Origin: Psychrobacillus sp. FSL K6-4046
GTDB lineage: Bacteria > Bacillota > Bacilli > Bacillales_A > Planococcaceae
Direction of reading: 5' to 3'
Assembly: GCF_038624605.1 (NCBI RefSeq)
Contig: NZ_CP152020.1
Coordinates: 1,295,312-1,359,311 of the forward strand
Length of the DNA stretch: 64,000 bases
Position 1 is the stretch's first letter; each line of letters starts with the position of its first letter. The notes beneath the pieces were generated by a model. The model was given only the letters and a program-made list of their open reading frames with translations. It was not told the DNA's origin and made no database searches. Made by a program: the position numbers and the translations under genes. Shown one piece after another: positions 54,295-62,531 of this stretch.

Positions 54295-55530
54295 TCAGTC
54301 TCTCCTTTCTGGTGGTATGTACAGCTGATTCGTGCGTAGTAGCGAATGCACGAGGCGTACTAGTTTTCTAGCGGTTAAGACGAGAGCGCGTTTATGTTGG
54401 TGCTTGGTTACTTCTTGGTATTTCTTTTGATAAAAGGCTTTATATTCAGTGTCATATTTACGTACCGCATCTGCTGCTTGTACAAGATAATACCGTAGGT
54501 ATTTATTGCCGGTTCGCATCCGGCTAGTATTTTCGGCTTCAAATTCGCCAGATTGATACTGTGTCCAAACGAGTCCAGCATATTTCGCTAATGCGTGGTG
54601 GTCATCAAAACGCTTGATATCTCCAATTTCGGCGAGCAAGCCGGCTGCGTACACGGGTCCAATGCCTTTTACGGAAGTTAATGTTTGGGTGAAACCTTTC
54701 ATCATACGCTCGATTTCCTTATCCAAACGTTTGACTTGGGATTCCATATGGCGAATCGTACTTAAAATCACGGATAGTGAGATGTTAACGGGATCAGCCA
54801 TGGCCTTGTCTAATCGAAAGGAATTACGTGCAAGCTTTTGAAGATATTTAGCGATTTCTTCTGGCTCGGCAAAACGTTTTTTGCCTTTCTCCTGTAAGAA
54901 CTCAACCAGTTCTTCTAAAGGCATCTCGGCAATGGTTTCCGGATCTAGCTCTTCAATGACAGCGAGACTGGTCGTACCGAATGTATTCGAGAACGGGTTA
55001 TCTTGGCGTAGGCCACTAAACTTTAAAAACAGTTGGTTCATCATGTAGGTTTTATTACGTGCAACTTCATGCATTAGATGGAATCGGGTACGTGTTAAAC
55101 GACGAAGTGCTTCATATTGTAAGGTTTCTTGCATTTCATGTGGCAGACGTCCAAAGCGTAAATGATCCGCAATTACCCAGGCGTCAATTCGATCGTTTTT
55201 CGGTAACGTATCGTACCCCTTTTTAAAGCGAGATACTTTACGTGCATTTAACATATAAACCGCTGTTTGAAACGTTGGTTCATAATTGTGCAATTGATTC
55301 TTTAAATAATGAGCAACGTGCCAGCTATACTGGTCTGTCGCTTCTAATCCAATTTTAATATGTTCGCACTGATTTTTTTCCGCTGTTCCTAAAAGCTTTT
55401 GAATTAAGGTGTTCGCACCTTCTGTATCATTGGAAACAGAAAAATCAGCGAGCGTATGTCCCTCTCCATGCATGAAATGGACATGATGGGAGCGCAAACT
55501 CACGTCGATACCGACTAGCATTTGTGACAT
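54295..55530 (-). CDS. IS110-family transposase (DEDD recombinase)
   Basis: The 411-residue product has D9 in LVGIDVSLRSHHVHF, a Glu in IGLEATDQYSWHV (about 64), two Asp in PKNDRIDAWVIADHL (about 114-118), a coiled middle, and the transposase_20 part with LTSVKGIGPVYAAGLLAEIGD, LAKYAGLVW and the AENTSRMRTGNK segment. ATG 55530 has AGGAGGTG upstream. It appears full-length. It shares only family features with the transposase at 27021, so these are two separate acquisitions. Confidence 0.93.
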   Translation of the reverse strand: MSQMLVGIDVSLRSHHVHFMHGEGHTLADFSVSNDTEGANTLIQKLLGTAEKNQCEHIKIGLEATDQYSWHVAHYLKNQLHNYEPTFQTAVYMLNARKVSRFKKGYDTLPKNDRIDAWVIADHLRFGRLPHEMQETLQYEALRRLTRTRFHLMHEVARNKTYMMNQLFLKFSGLRQDNPFSNTFGTTSLAVIEELDPETIAEMPLEELVEFLQEKGKKRFAEPEEIAKYLQKLARNSFRLDKAMADPVNISLSVILSTIRHMESQVKRLDKEIERMMKGFTQTLTSVKGIGPVYAAGLLAEIGDIKRFDDHHALAKYAGLVWTQYQSGEFEAENTSRMRTGNKYLRYYLVQAADAVRKYDTEYKAFYQKKYQEVTKHQHKRALVLTARKLVRLVHSLLRTNQLYIPPERRD

Positions 55531-55567
55531 GCCAATCACCTCCTAAGGTGGGATTAATCAAGATTGT

Positions 55568-55810
55568 CTCAGACCTGGGTGCCCATCAGAATCATCGATG
55601 TCTGCCTCGTTATTAGCAATCAAAGTGAAAGAAGACCAAAATGAGCGCTACACTCTCTTCTTCCTCAGCGTCGCAGCCAGTGGTTAGACCTTCCATAATG
55701 AACGATGGGTAGCAGGCTTATTAAGCAGTGCACTAAGTGCCCGCAAGGGGGAAAAGCTATTTCCTGTGTCAACCTTGTCCGTTCCATTGTCTCATGGGCA
55801 CGGTCTGAGA
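55568..55810 (-). ncRNA. Candidate IS110 bridge/seek RNA in the transposase 5' leader
   Basis: TCTCAGACC-tgg-GTGCCCAT (55568-55587) and ATGGGCACGGTCTGAGA (55794-55810) are perfect inverted partners of 17 bp apart from a 3-base bulge, enclosing 206 bases. On the minus strand this closes a roughly 243-nt RNA domain just upstream of the transposase gene, the place where IS110-group elements encode their guide RNA. Internal loops were not modelled. Confidence 0.55.
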
Positions 55811-55833
55811 GAAAAGTAGATTGAAATAAAAAA

Positions 55834-55873
55834 GGACGAAGTACTGAAATGGAGCATCCTCCAATCTTCGTCC
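55834..55873 (-). terminator. Hairpin with minus-strand T run upstream of the IS110 leader
   Basis: GGACGAAG / CTTCGTCC with a 24-base loop is followed on the minus strand by TTTTTTATTTC. It would insulate the element from upstream minus-strand transcription. Confidence 0.5.
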
Positions 55874-55958
55874 AAACGATATGAAGTTAGGCAACTCAAA
55901 TAAGCAGGTAAGCACCTGTCAGCTTTATTTAGTCATGTTAAAAATAGACTTTTCCTTT

Positions 55959-56019
55959 TTGGCTCCCTCGGTAAAGCAGGGGTCAAACAGGTAAAACATA
56001 AAAAGGGTGAGGGAGCCAA
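55959..56019. repeat. Isolated long inverted repeat
   Basis: TTGGCTCCCTC (55959-55969) and GAGGGAGCCAA (56009-56019) are perfect 11-bp partners around a 39-base centre containing GCAGGGGTCAAACAGG. No T tract fits a terminator. It lies between the IS110 leader and the gene at 56127; nature unknown. Confidence 0.5.
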
Positions 56020-56126
56020 GAGGCGACCACTTCCTATAGGAAATCCAACAGATCCTCCAGCTGTCCGGATCAACTGGAAATTCTATCGGAAAGAGCTCTT
56101 ATTACTAATATACGAGGGGGATTTAT

Positions 56127-56714
56127 ATGAATACAAAACGTAAAAGGAAGGTCATAGGTTCAGGAGTATTTATTGTACTTGTTATAGCTTTCATATCTTG
56201 GTATTATCCATTATCGCTTTTTAGCGTCCATCAAAGCTTTACATATCATCCTGGTTCGAATACTCATAATGGCAAAACCTACGAAGAAGAGATTGGCGAG
56301 TTTAAAGCTACCTATGAGGAGGATCTAAAAAAGGATTTAAAAAGTGATAATTACAATCCTACGGTAAATAGAACTCAATTTATTCTTCCGATTTTTGAAC
56401 AAGAATGGCTGATCGGCACGGACTCCAAAACAATTGACAAAGATAAACTGGATAGAATGCTTTTCGATGTACAACAGGCAAGAAATACCCTGTTAGACCT
56501 TGTTTCTGAAGGAGATTATTCCAGAGAAGAAAGGGGATACCTGGTTGATAGTATAAATAATTTCCTGCACTTGGAAGAGCGTATTAGATTTATAAGAAAC
56601 GGAAAATATTTTTCGAGAAGTGATTTGCAAAGGATGTTAGGTAATTTACACGGAGATTTCTGGACAGGTTTTAATTACTATACCACCGTTTTTTATGATG
56701 TGTCTCACAAATAA
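56127..56714 (+). CDS. Membrane-anchored protein of unknown function
   Basis: The 195-residue product has a basic N-terminus (NTKRKRK), one hydrophobic segment (about 9-33, ending SWYYPLSLF), then a polar, largely helical extracytoplasmic domain (DKDKLDRMLFDVQQARNTL, LVDSINNFLHLEERI). GAGGGGGA precedes ATG 56127. I do not recognise the family. It follows the IS110 element in a segment with no B. subtilis counterpart and may have come in with accessory DNA. Confidence 0.65.
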   Translation: MNTKRKRKVIGSGVFIVLVIAFISWYYPLSLFSVHQSFTYHPGSNTHNGKTYEEEIGEFKATYEEDLKKDLKSDNYNPTVNRTQFILPIFEQEWLIGTDSKTIDKDKLDRMLFDVQQARNTLLDLVSEGDYSREERGYLVDSINNFLHLEERIRFIRNGKYFSRSDLQRMLGNLHGDFWTGFNYYTTVFYDVSHK

Positions 56715-56872
56715 GAGTTTGAAGCAATCGGGCGCGATTGTTAATAAGCGTCTCTGTTCTTCTTAAATGTAGTGTAGTGCTTTAGCTAAGATGGATGTTT
56801 CTTAACTAATACCTATTTTCTATTGTATAAAAATTGGGGTTAGCTACAAAACGGTATAGGAGGAAGGAATGT

Positions 56873-57328
56873 ATGCAATATAATGTAGCTTTTAATATAC
56901 CAACCTTTACAGATGATGAATCAACCTTTCCAAAGCCAGTAATCGGAAATTACGATTATTGGACTGCATTATTCGAACACTTTTTAAAAAGTTCAAATAC
57001 AATTGAAATTCATTGTTGGAATAAAGAGATTGAAACTATTTCAGAGATTAAATCTCTCTATAAAAATGAATTAGAAATTGTTAAAGGAGAAAATCTCACT
57101 ATATTTAGGTGGCGAAAACACTTTATCGTTTCAGATTATTTATTGAATGACTATTTAAATAAAATAGGAGAATTCAAGTGGTTCACAGTTAATTTAGAGA
57201 AGGATATGATGTCTGTGTTTCATTCGGGACACTGGGGGACGGAATTCTTTGTACCTAATGCATTAAAAAGTGATGTTGCATTAATCAAAAGTATAATTCC
57301 CGGTGAAACAAGTTTTCATCAAAATTAA
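56873..57328 (+). CDS. Soluble protein of unknown function
   Basis: The 151-residue product has no signal or membrane segment. It mixes strands and aromatic residues (YDYWTALFEHFLKSS, IHCWNKEIETISEIK, FRWRKHFIVSDYLL, FHSGHWGTEFFVPN). No catalytic motif is evident. The size and style resemble bacterial immunity or SUKH-like accessory proteins, but I cannot assign one. AGGAGGAAGG precedes ATG 56873; the frame to 56834 has no ribosome site. A CAATC-GGGCGC-GATTG hairpin (56725-56740) lies upstream. Confidence 0.6.
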   Translation: MQYNVAFNIPTFTDDESTFPKPVIGNYDYWTALFEHFLKSSNTIEIHCWNKEIETISEIKSLYKNELEIVKGENLTIFRWRKHFIVSDYLLNDYLNKIGEFKWFTVNLEKDMMSVFHSGHWGTEFFVPNALKSDVALIKSIIPGETSFHQN

Positions 57329-57461
57329 CAATTCCTTATTCAAGTAACGTTGCGTTATTTGAAGATGAAAAGTGAAGAAAAATAATCCAGGAGAAAATAT
57401 CATCGCTCATTGTTTATATGTATTTAAAATCATCCTTTACCTTTAACAAAGCAAATAAAAA

Positions 57462-57600
57462 AACGTGAAATCATCAGTTGATTTCACGTTTTCACTAATT
57501 TTTAAAGCTAGTTGCTTTCTTGTAGAGACCTCTCCATTCTAGTTGATTGGAGAGAAGGCTACGACTCCTGGGGCACAGCGAGAGAAGTCATAGTTTCCTG
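57462..57600 (-). repeat. Dispersed repeat family B, copy 4 (right half)
   Basis: Reverse complement of 42050-42170: CCCAGGAGTCG, CAACTAGAATGG, GAGGTCTCT, AAAGC.AGCTTTAAAAA and the hairpin ACGTGAAATCA / TGATTTCACGT with T run. The left half is missing. It ends 6 bases before the stop of the X-Pro peptidase gene, whose transcripts would run into it. Confidence 0.75.
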
Positions 57601-57606
57601 CTTATT

Positions 57607-58698
57607 TTAAAGTATTTGCAGCTCTTTCGGGAATTTAGTTAACACTTCCACTCCGTCAGCAGTAACCACTACATCATCCTCAATACGTACGCCCGTAATA
57701 TCTGGGTGGTAAATACCAGGCTCGATCGTAAATACCATTCCTTCTTCTAATACCATTTCATTAACACCTGTAATCGAAGGGAATTCATGAACTGAAATTC
57801 CTAAGCCATGACCAAGGCGATGCGTAAAGTATTCACCATAGCCAGCCTCCGTAATAACATCACGAGCCGTTTTGTCTAATTCCATAGCAGTGACACCTGG
57901 CTTCACTGCATTTACAGCTGCCATTTCTGCCTTAAGCACTGTTTCGTATACTTCTCTTTTTTCCGGAGAAGGTTCACCGAAAGCTACCGTACGAGTTATA
58001 TCAGAACAATAGCCGTTATACACTACACCAAGATCAAACAGGATGAAATCACCCTTTTGAATTTTGCGATCTCCTGGAGTTCCGTGAGGAGAAGCAGTCT
58101 TCGGTCCACTTAATACCATCGTATCAAATGACATTTGAGCTGCGCCTTTTTCTTTCACGGCTAACTCGATAGCATTTAATATTTCTAGCTCCGTTTTACC
58201 TTCAGCAATCTCTTTACAACCGACTTCAATCGCATAATCTGCTAGCTCTGCTGCTTTACGCATATTAGCTAATTCTGCCTCGGATTTTATAACACGTAGC
58301 TCATTGATTTTTTCATCTAAACGATTAATTTGAAGGGAGGAAAATCTTTTCGTTATTGCTTCTAATCTTTCAACCGTCATATGAGATTTTTCAATTGCAA
58401 GGCTCTGAATTGATTGTCCGCTTTCTTTCACTGCTGACGCTAATACGTCCCATGCATTGTCTGTGTCCTGATGACCAATAATAGTCCCTGACCATCCAGC
58501 TGCTTTAGCGTCCGGCATCTCCATTTTAGGGCAAATGATAAACGGGGGAGCATCTTTGAAAATCATCACTCCAAGTAAACGTTCGTGCGGATTGCTTTTA
58601 AATCCGGTAAAATAGAAGACGTTATCAGGAGTAGTTACGAAAGCAGCGTCTATGCTGTTAATTTGTAGGTATGACTGAATTTTTTTTATAGATTCCAA
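57607..58698 (-). CDS. Xaa-Pro dipeptidase / aminopeptidase P-family peptidase
   Basis: The 363-residue M24 metallopeptidase has a creatinase-like N-terminal domain (with VFYFTGFKSNPHERL) and a pita-bread catalytic domain with metal ligands in FDLGVVYNGYCSDITRT, the His in HRLGHGLGISVHE, and Glu in TIEPGIY and RIEDDV. It removes N-terminal residues before proline or splits Xaa-Pro dipeptides. TTG 58698 is chosen for AAAGAGGTG upstream; the frame runs to 58812 with unrelated residues. It is divergent from ytkL. Confidence 0.9.
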   Translation of the reverse strand: MESIKKIQSYLQINSIDAAFVTTPDNVFYFTGFKSNPHERLLGVMIFKDAPPFIICPKMEMPDAKAAGWSGTIIGHQDTDNAWDVLASAVKESGQSIQSLAIEKSHMTVERLEAITKRFSSLQINRLDEKINELRVIKSEAELANMRKAAELADYAIEVGCKEIAEGKTELEILNAIELAVKEKGAAQMSFDTMVLSGPKTASPHGTPGDRKIQKGDFILFDLGVVYNGYCSDITRTVAFGEPSPEKREVYETVLKAEMAAVNAVKPGVTAMELDKTARDVITEAGYGEYFTHRLGHGLGISVHEFPSITGVNEMVLEEGMVFTIEPGIYHPDITGVRIEDDVVVTADGVEVLTKFPKELQIL

Positions 58699-58813
58699 GT
58701 AAAGCACCTCTTTTTTATTTATATTATAAGGATAGCAGAATAAAGGAATTCTTGCATTAGCGTTGAATGAACAATAAGTAGATTTAAAATAATTTTTAAG
58801 GAGAGATGTCAAA

Positions 58814-59497
58814 ATGAAAATTAGCTATCATGGACACTCAGTAGTAAAAATTCAAACAAATTCTCACACTATTTTAATTGACCCTTTTATAACGGGGAAT
58901 GAAAAAACAGACTTGAACGCAGCTGAACAACAAGTGGATGCTATTCTTTTAACACATGGTCATGACGACCATGTCGGAGATACAGTGGAGATTGCTAAAA
59001 AATGCAATGCCATTGTCGTAGCACCTTTTGAACTGGCAAATTATATACAATCTAAAGGGGTAGAAGTGCATCCTATGGGTATCGGAGGCGAGCGTGAATT
59101 TGAGTTTGGAAAAGTAAAATTTACTCAAGCTTTTCATAGCTCTTCTACTACAAATGAGGAAGGCCAGGTCATTTATTTAGGGATGCCTACTGGTATTCTC
59201 TTCAGTGCAGAGGGAACTACCCTATACCATGCTGGGGATACTGGTTTATTTGGTGATATGAAGCTTATAGGTGATCGACACGATATTGATGTTGCTTTCC
59301 TTCCTATAGGTAGCAATTTCACAATGGGACCAGAGGATGCGGCCTATGCTACAGAATTACTTCAGCCTAAAATTGTAGTTCCTATTCACTACAATACTTT
59401 TCCACCTATCAAACAAGATCCAAAGTACTTTGAAGGCTTAGTTAAAAAGGCAGAGGTACAAATACTTTCAGCTGGAGAATTTGTTGCACTCTCCTAG
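58814..59497 (+). CDS. ytkL: UPF0173 metallo-beta-lactamase-fold hydrolase YtkL
   Basis: The 227-residue MBL-fold protein starts [14 protein letters not shown] and has the metal motif [10 protein letters not shown] (47-56), [11 protein letters not shown] and IPIHYNTFP. The substrate is unknown for this family. AAGGAGAGATG precedes ATG 58814. ytoI follows after 61 bases, as in B. subtilis. Confidence 0.94.
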   Translation: MKISYHGHSVVKIQTNSHTILIDPFITGNEKTDLNAAEQQVDAILLTHGHDDHVGDTVEIAKKCNAIVVAPFELANYIQSKGVEVHPMGIGGEREFEFGKVKFTQAFHSSSTTNEEGQVIYLGMPTGILFSAEGTTLYHAGDTGLFGDMKLIGDRHDIDVAFLPIGSNFTMGPEDAAYATELLQPKIVVPIHYNTFPPIKQDPKYFEGLVKKAEVQILSAGEFVALS

Positions 59498-59558
59498 CAT
59501 AAGAAAATTATTAAAATGTGTTACAATAAGCGTATAACTAACGTTTGGATGTGACTAC

Positions 59559-60866
59559 ATGACAACAAAACATGAGCAGATTTTGGCTTACATTGAAAAC
59601 CTTCCCGTTGGTGATAAAATATCGGTTAGGCAAATTGCAAAAGATTTATCGGTAAGTGAAGGAACAGCTTATAGAGCCATTAAGGAAGCAGAAAATAGAA
59701 GAATAGTTAGTACTATTGAACGAGTGGGTACGATTCGTATAGAGCTTAAGAAAAAAGAGCACTTCGAACGCCTTACATTCGCAGAGGTAGTTAATATAGT
59801 AGATGGACAAGTACTTGGTGGTAAAGCTGGGTTATACAAGACATTGAACAAATTCGTTATTGGTGCCATGCAGCTGGATGATATGATGCGCTACGTAGAG
59901 CCAAGCAATCTATTGATCGTTGGTAATCGTTTGAAGGTACATGAGACTGCTTTAAAGGCTGGAGCTGCAGTATTAATCACGGGTGGCTTTGATGTTTTGG
60001 AGAACACTAAAAAATTAGCGGATGAGCTAGAACTTCCGGTTATATCCACGAGCTATGATACCTTTACAGTTGCCACGATGATTAATCGAGCGATTGACGA
60101 CCAGCTTATTAAGAAAGACGTTTTACTAATTGAGGATATATATGTACCACTAGAAGAGACGTCTTATTTATACGCAACAGACCTTGTAAAACAATACAGA
60201 GATTTAAATAATATGACCTCTCATGGGGGATTCCCTGTAGTAGATCGATCCAATAAGCTCGTTGGAATAGTGACGGCTCGTGATGTTATCGGAAGAAATA
60301 GCAATGAGATGATTGAAAAGGTTATGACGAAGAATCCTATTGCCATTACGATGAAAACGAGCGTTGCTTCTGCTAGCCATCGTATGATTTGGGAAGGAAT
60401 AGATCTTCTACCTGTTGTTAAAGAGAGCAATTATTTAGAAGGTGTCATCAGTAGGCAGGATGTATTAAAGGCCTTGCAGGCTGCTTCTCGACAGCCTCAA
60501 AACGGTGAAACGATTGATGATATAGTAAAGCAGCAGATTAAAGTAGTTTCATCTGAGGAGTTTATGTTTGAATTTGTCGTGACGCCTCAAATGACGGACC
60601 ATTACGGGGCAATGTCTTATGGCGCTTTTGCGATCCTTTTAACGGAAACAGGAGCACAAGCGTTAAAAATTAAAAAGCGTGGTGAATCTGTCGTTGAAAA
60701 CATGACGATTTATTTCACTAAGCCTATTCAATTAGAAAGTATCCTGCGCATCCAGGTGAGGGTATTAGAAATGAGTAGGAAAGTAGCGAAGATGGATATT
60801 GAGGTTTTCCACGATAAACAATTAGTTGGTAAGGCTATGGTCACTTATCAATTATTAGAAAGATAA
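59559..60866 (+). CDS. ytoI: YtoI, HTH-DRTGG-CBS-hotdog protein
   Basis: The 435-residue cytoplasmic protein has four modules: a winged HTH (about 1-65, SVRQIAKDLSVSEGTAYRAIKEAE), a DRTGG domain (about 75-185), a CBS pair (about 190-310, with GFPVVDRSNKLVGIVTARD and LEGVISRQDVL), and a C-terminal hotdog/thioesterase-like domain (about 330-430, DHYGAMSYGAFAILLTETGAQ). CBS domains would sense adenine nucleotides; target and ligand are unknown. ATG 59559 has only a weak upstream site (TGGATGTGAC). Conserved next to ytkL. Confidence 0.93.
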   Translation: MTTKHEQILAYIENLPVGDKISVRQIAKDLSVSEGTAYRAIKEAENRRIVSTIERVGTIRIELKKKEHFERLTFAEVVNIVDGQVLGGKAGLYKTLNKFVIGAMQLDDMMRYVEPSNLLIVGNRLKVHETALKAGAAVLITGGFDVLENTKKLADELELPVISTSYDTFTVATMINRAIDDQLIKKDVLLIEDIYVPLEETSYLYATDLVKQYRDLNNMTSHGGFPVVDRSNKLVGIVTARDVIGRNSNEMIEKVMTKNPIAITMKTSVASASHRMIWEGIDLLPVVKESNYLEGVISRQDVLKALQAASRQPQNGETIDDIVKQQIKVVSSEEFMFEFVVTPQMTDHYGAMSYGAFAILLTETGAQALKIKKRGESVVENMTIYFTKPIQLESILRIQVRVLEMSRKVAKMDIEVFHDKQLVGKAMVTYQLLER

Positions 60867-60870
60867 TGAC

Positions 60871-61159
60871 TAGAAAAGCGCAAGCGCCTATGTCTGCCCC
60901 GACAGGCAAATGGAGAAAAGCGAGGAGGCAGTTCCTCAGCCACCGGAGCTTTTATCCATTTGACCCCGAGGGGCAAGGCGGTGGAGCTAGACAACTAGAA
61001 AAGCGCAAGCGCCTATGTCTGCCCCGACAGGCAAATGGAGAATAGCGAGGAGGCAGTTCCTCAGCCACCGCAGTTTTTATCCATTTGACCCGAGGGGCAA
61101 GGCTGCTTGCGCTAGACATTAATTTATCCCCAGGTTCATCATTCTATAATTTCCTAAAC
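60871..61159 (+). repeat. Dispersed repeat family A, two tandem copies
   Basis: Two units begin CTAGAAAAGCGCAAGCGCC at about 60870 and 60994, a 124-base period, with few differences (GAGAAAAGCG against GAGAATAGCG; GGCGGTGGAGC against GGCTGCTTGCGC). After the second copy the tail ATTAATTTATCCCCAGG...TATAATTTCC is shared with copy 1 at 15747. They fill the gap between ytoI and ytpI; no gene is seen. Confidence 0.9.
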
Positions 61160-61162
61160 AAC

Positions 61163-61190
61163 AAAAAAAGATGCGGCATTTTGCCGCATC
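61163..61190 (-). terminator. Terminator of ytpI
   Basis: On the minus strand GATGCGGC / GCCGCATC around AAAAT, followed by TTTTTTT. The stem begins inside the ytpI stop codon. Confidence 0.9.
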
Positions 61191-61497
61191 ATTGATTTAA
61201 ACTAAGTTCTTCTTGTACAAACTGACCGTAGTGTTTGGCTGCTTTATAATGATGGTACATAAAATACCCACCGATTAATACAAAGATGATAGATACTACA
61301 TAAGTGAGTGTTGATTGATAAATCAACATAAAGTTAAAGCCGAAAAACAATATAAACGCTCCAAGACAAACGGAAGCCTTCGCAGTATACCATTTTTTGC
61401 GAATAGGAAGTGTTGCACGAAGCTGTTTTGTTTTAAAATAAAAATACCATACAAACGAGACGATTATACCTAAAACTAATATTCCATTTAATATCAT
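61189..61497 (-). CDS. ytpI: YtpI-like membrane protein
   Basis: The 102-residue protein has three hydrophobic segments (about 3-20, 39-57 and 62-82) separated by basic loops (KTKQLRATLPIRKKWYTAK) and a polar tail. Position between ytoI and nrnA and size match B. subtilis YtpI, of unknown function. GGAGGTACATC precedes ATG 61497. Confidence 0.88.
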   Translation of the reverse strand: MILNGILVLGIIVSFVWYFYFKTKQLRATLPIRKKWYTAKASVCLGAFILFFGFNFMLIYQSTLTYVVSIIFVLIGGYFMYHHYKAAKHYGQFVQEELSLNQ

Positions 61498-61588
61498 GAT
61501 GTACCTCCAATAAAAGTAATGCTATTTTTATTGTAAAGGTAAACTTAAAAAAAGGCGAATAGTAATGCGTCTCTATGGAGGAAAAATT

Positions 61589-62521
61589 ATGAAAAGACAA
61601 ATCATTGACACAATCGAGAGCTATGACAAGATTATTATACATCGCCATGTGAGGCCAGATCCTGATGCCTATGGCTCCCAAATTGGCTTAAAGGAATTAC
61701 TTGCTTTAAATTACCCGAACAAGAAGATATGGGCAACAGGCACGCATGATAGTACATTAGACTTCCTAGCAAAGCCTGATACTGTTACAGACGAGGACTT
61801 TAAGGATGCACTAGTTATTGTGACGGATACAGCCAATACAGAGAGAATAGATGACAGTAGATATAATTTAGGTAAATTTTTAATCAAAATAGATCACCAT
61901 CCGAACGAAGATGCATACGGAGACCTATTATGGGTAAATACAGAGGCGAGTTCTGTAAGTGAAATGATTTGTGAGCTCTTCTTCGATGGAGAGAAATATA
62001 AGGGATGGAAAATGGATTCGACTATTGCCCGCCTATTATACGCAGGAATTGTAGGGGACACTGGAAGATTTATGTTCCAAAGCACAACAGAACAAACAAT
62101 GCTTTATGCAGGTAAACTAATCTCCTACGGTTTTGATCGAACAGAACTATTTAATGGTATGTATGAAGTAGAGAGCAACATGCTTCAGTTAAAAGGCTAT
62201 ATTTACGCTAATTTTGAAATGGAAAATGGCGTAGGACATATGAAATTAACAAGAGAACTTCTGCAAAAATACCAAGTGTCAGAATCTGAGGCTTCCTTAT
62301 TGGTAAGTGCCTTGTCAGACGTGAAAGGGATGAAATGCTGGGTTTTCTTTATAGAAGACGAAAAGGAAATCCGCGTTCGATTACGTTCCAAGGGTCCAGT
62401 TATTAATGGAGTGGCTAAAAAGTATGGTGGCGGGGGACATCCTTTGGCTGCTGGAGCTACTGCTTATTCATGGGAGGAAGCAGACGAAGTATTAGTGGAC
62501 TTAAAAAAAGCTGTAAATTGA
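61589..62521 (+). CDS. nrnA: Oligoribonuclease / pAp phosphatase NrnA
   Basis: This DHH/DHHA1 phosphoesterase degrades nano-RNAs and dephosphorylates 3'-phosphoadenosine 5'-phosphate. The 310-residue product has HRHVRPDPDAYGSQ (18-31), VTDTANTERID, the DHH motif in IDHHPNEDAYGD and the DHHA1 signature YGGGGHPLAAGA. ATG 61589 follows TGGAGGAAAA; the frame to 61565 includes this ribosome site. dnaE begins 10 bases after the stop, so the two are co-transcribed as in B. subtilis. Confidence 0.96.
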   Translation: MKRQIIDTIESYDKIIIHRHVRPDPDAYGSQIGLKELLALNYPNKKIWATGTHDSTLDFLAKPDTVTDEDFKDALVIVTDTANTERIDDSRYNLGKFLIKIDHHPNEDAYGDLLWVNTEASSVSEMICELFFDGEKYKGWKMDSTIARLLYAGIVGDTGRFMFQSTTEQTMLYAGKLISYGFDRTELFNGMYEVESNMLQLKGYIYANFEMENGVGHMKLTRELLQKYQVSESEASLLVSALSDVKGMKCWVFFIEDEKEIRVRLRSKGPVINGVAKKYGGGGHPLAAGATAYSWEEADEVLVDLKKAVN

Positions 62522-62531
62522 GGTGTTATGA

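Larger units (their letters stand above)
54290..55830 (-). mobile_element. Second IS110-family insertion sequence (approximate limits)
   Basis: It comprises an intact IS110 transposase on the minus strand plus about 280 bases of structured leader. No terminal inverted repeats or clear target duplication were found, so both ends are estimates. It is different in sequence from the IS110 element at 27 kb. Confidence 0.6.
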
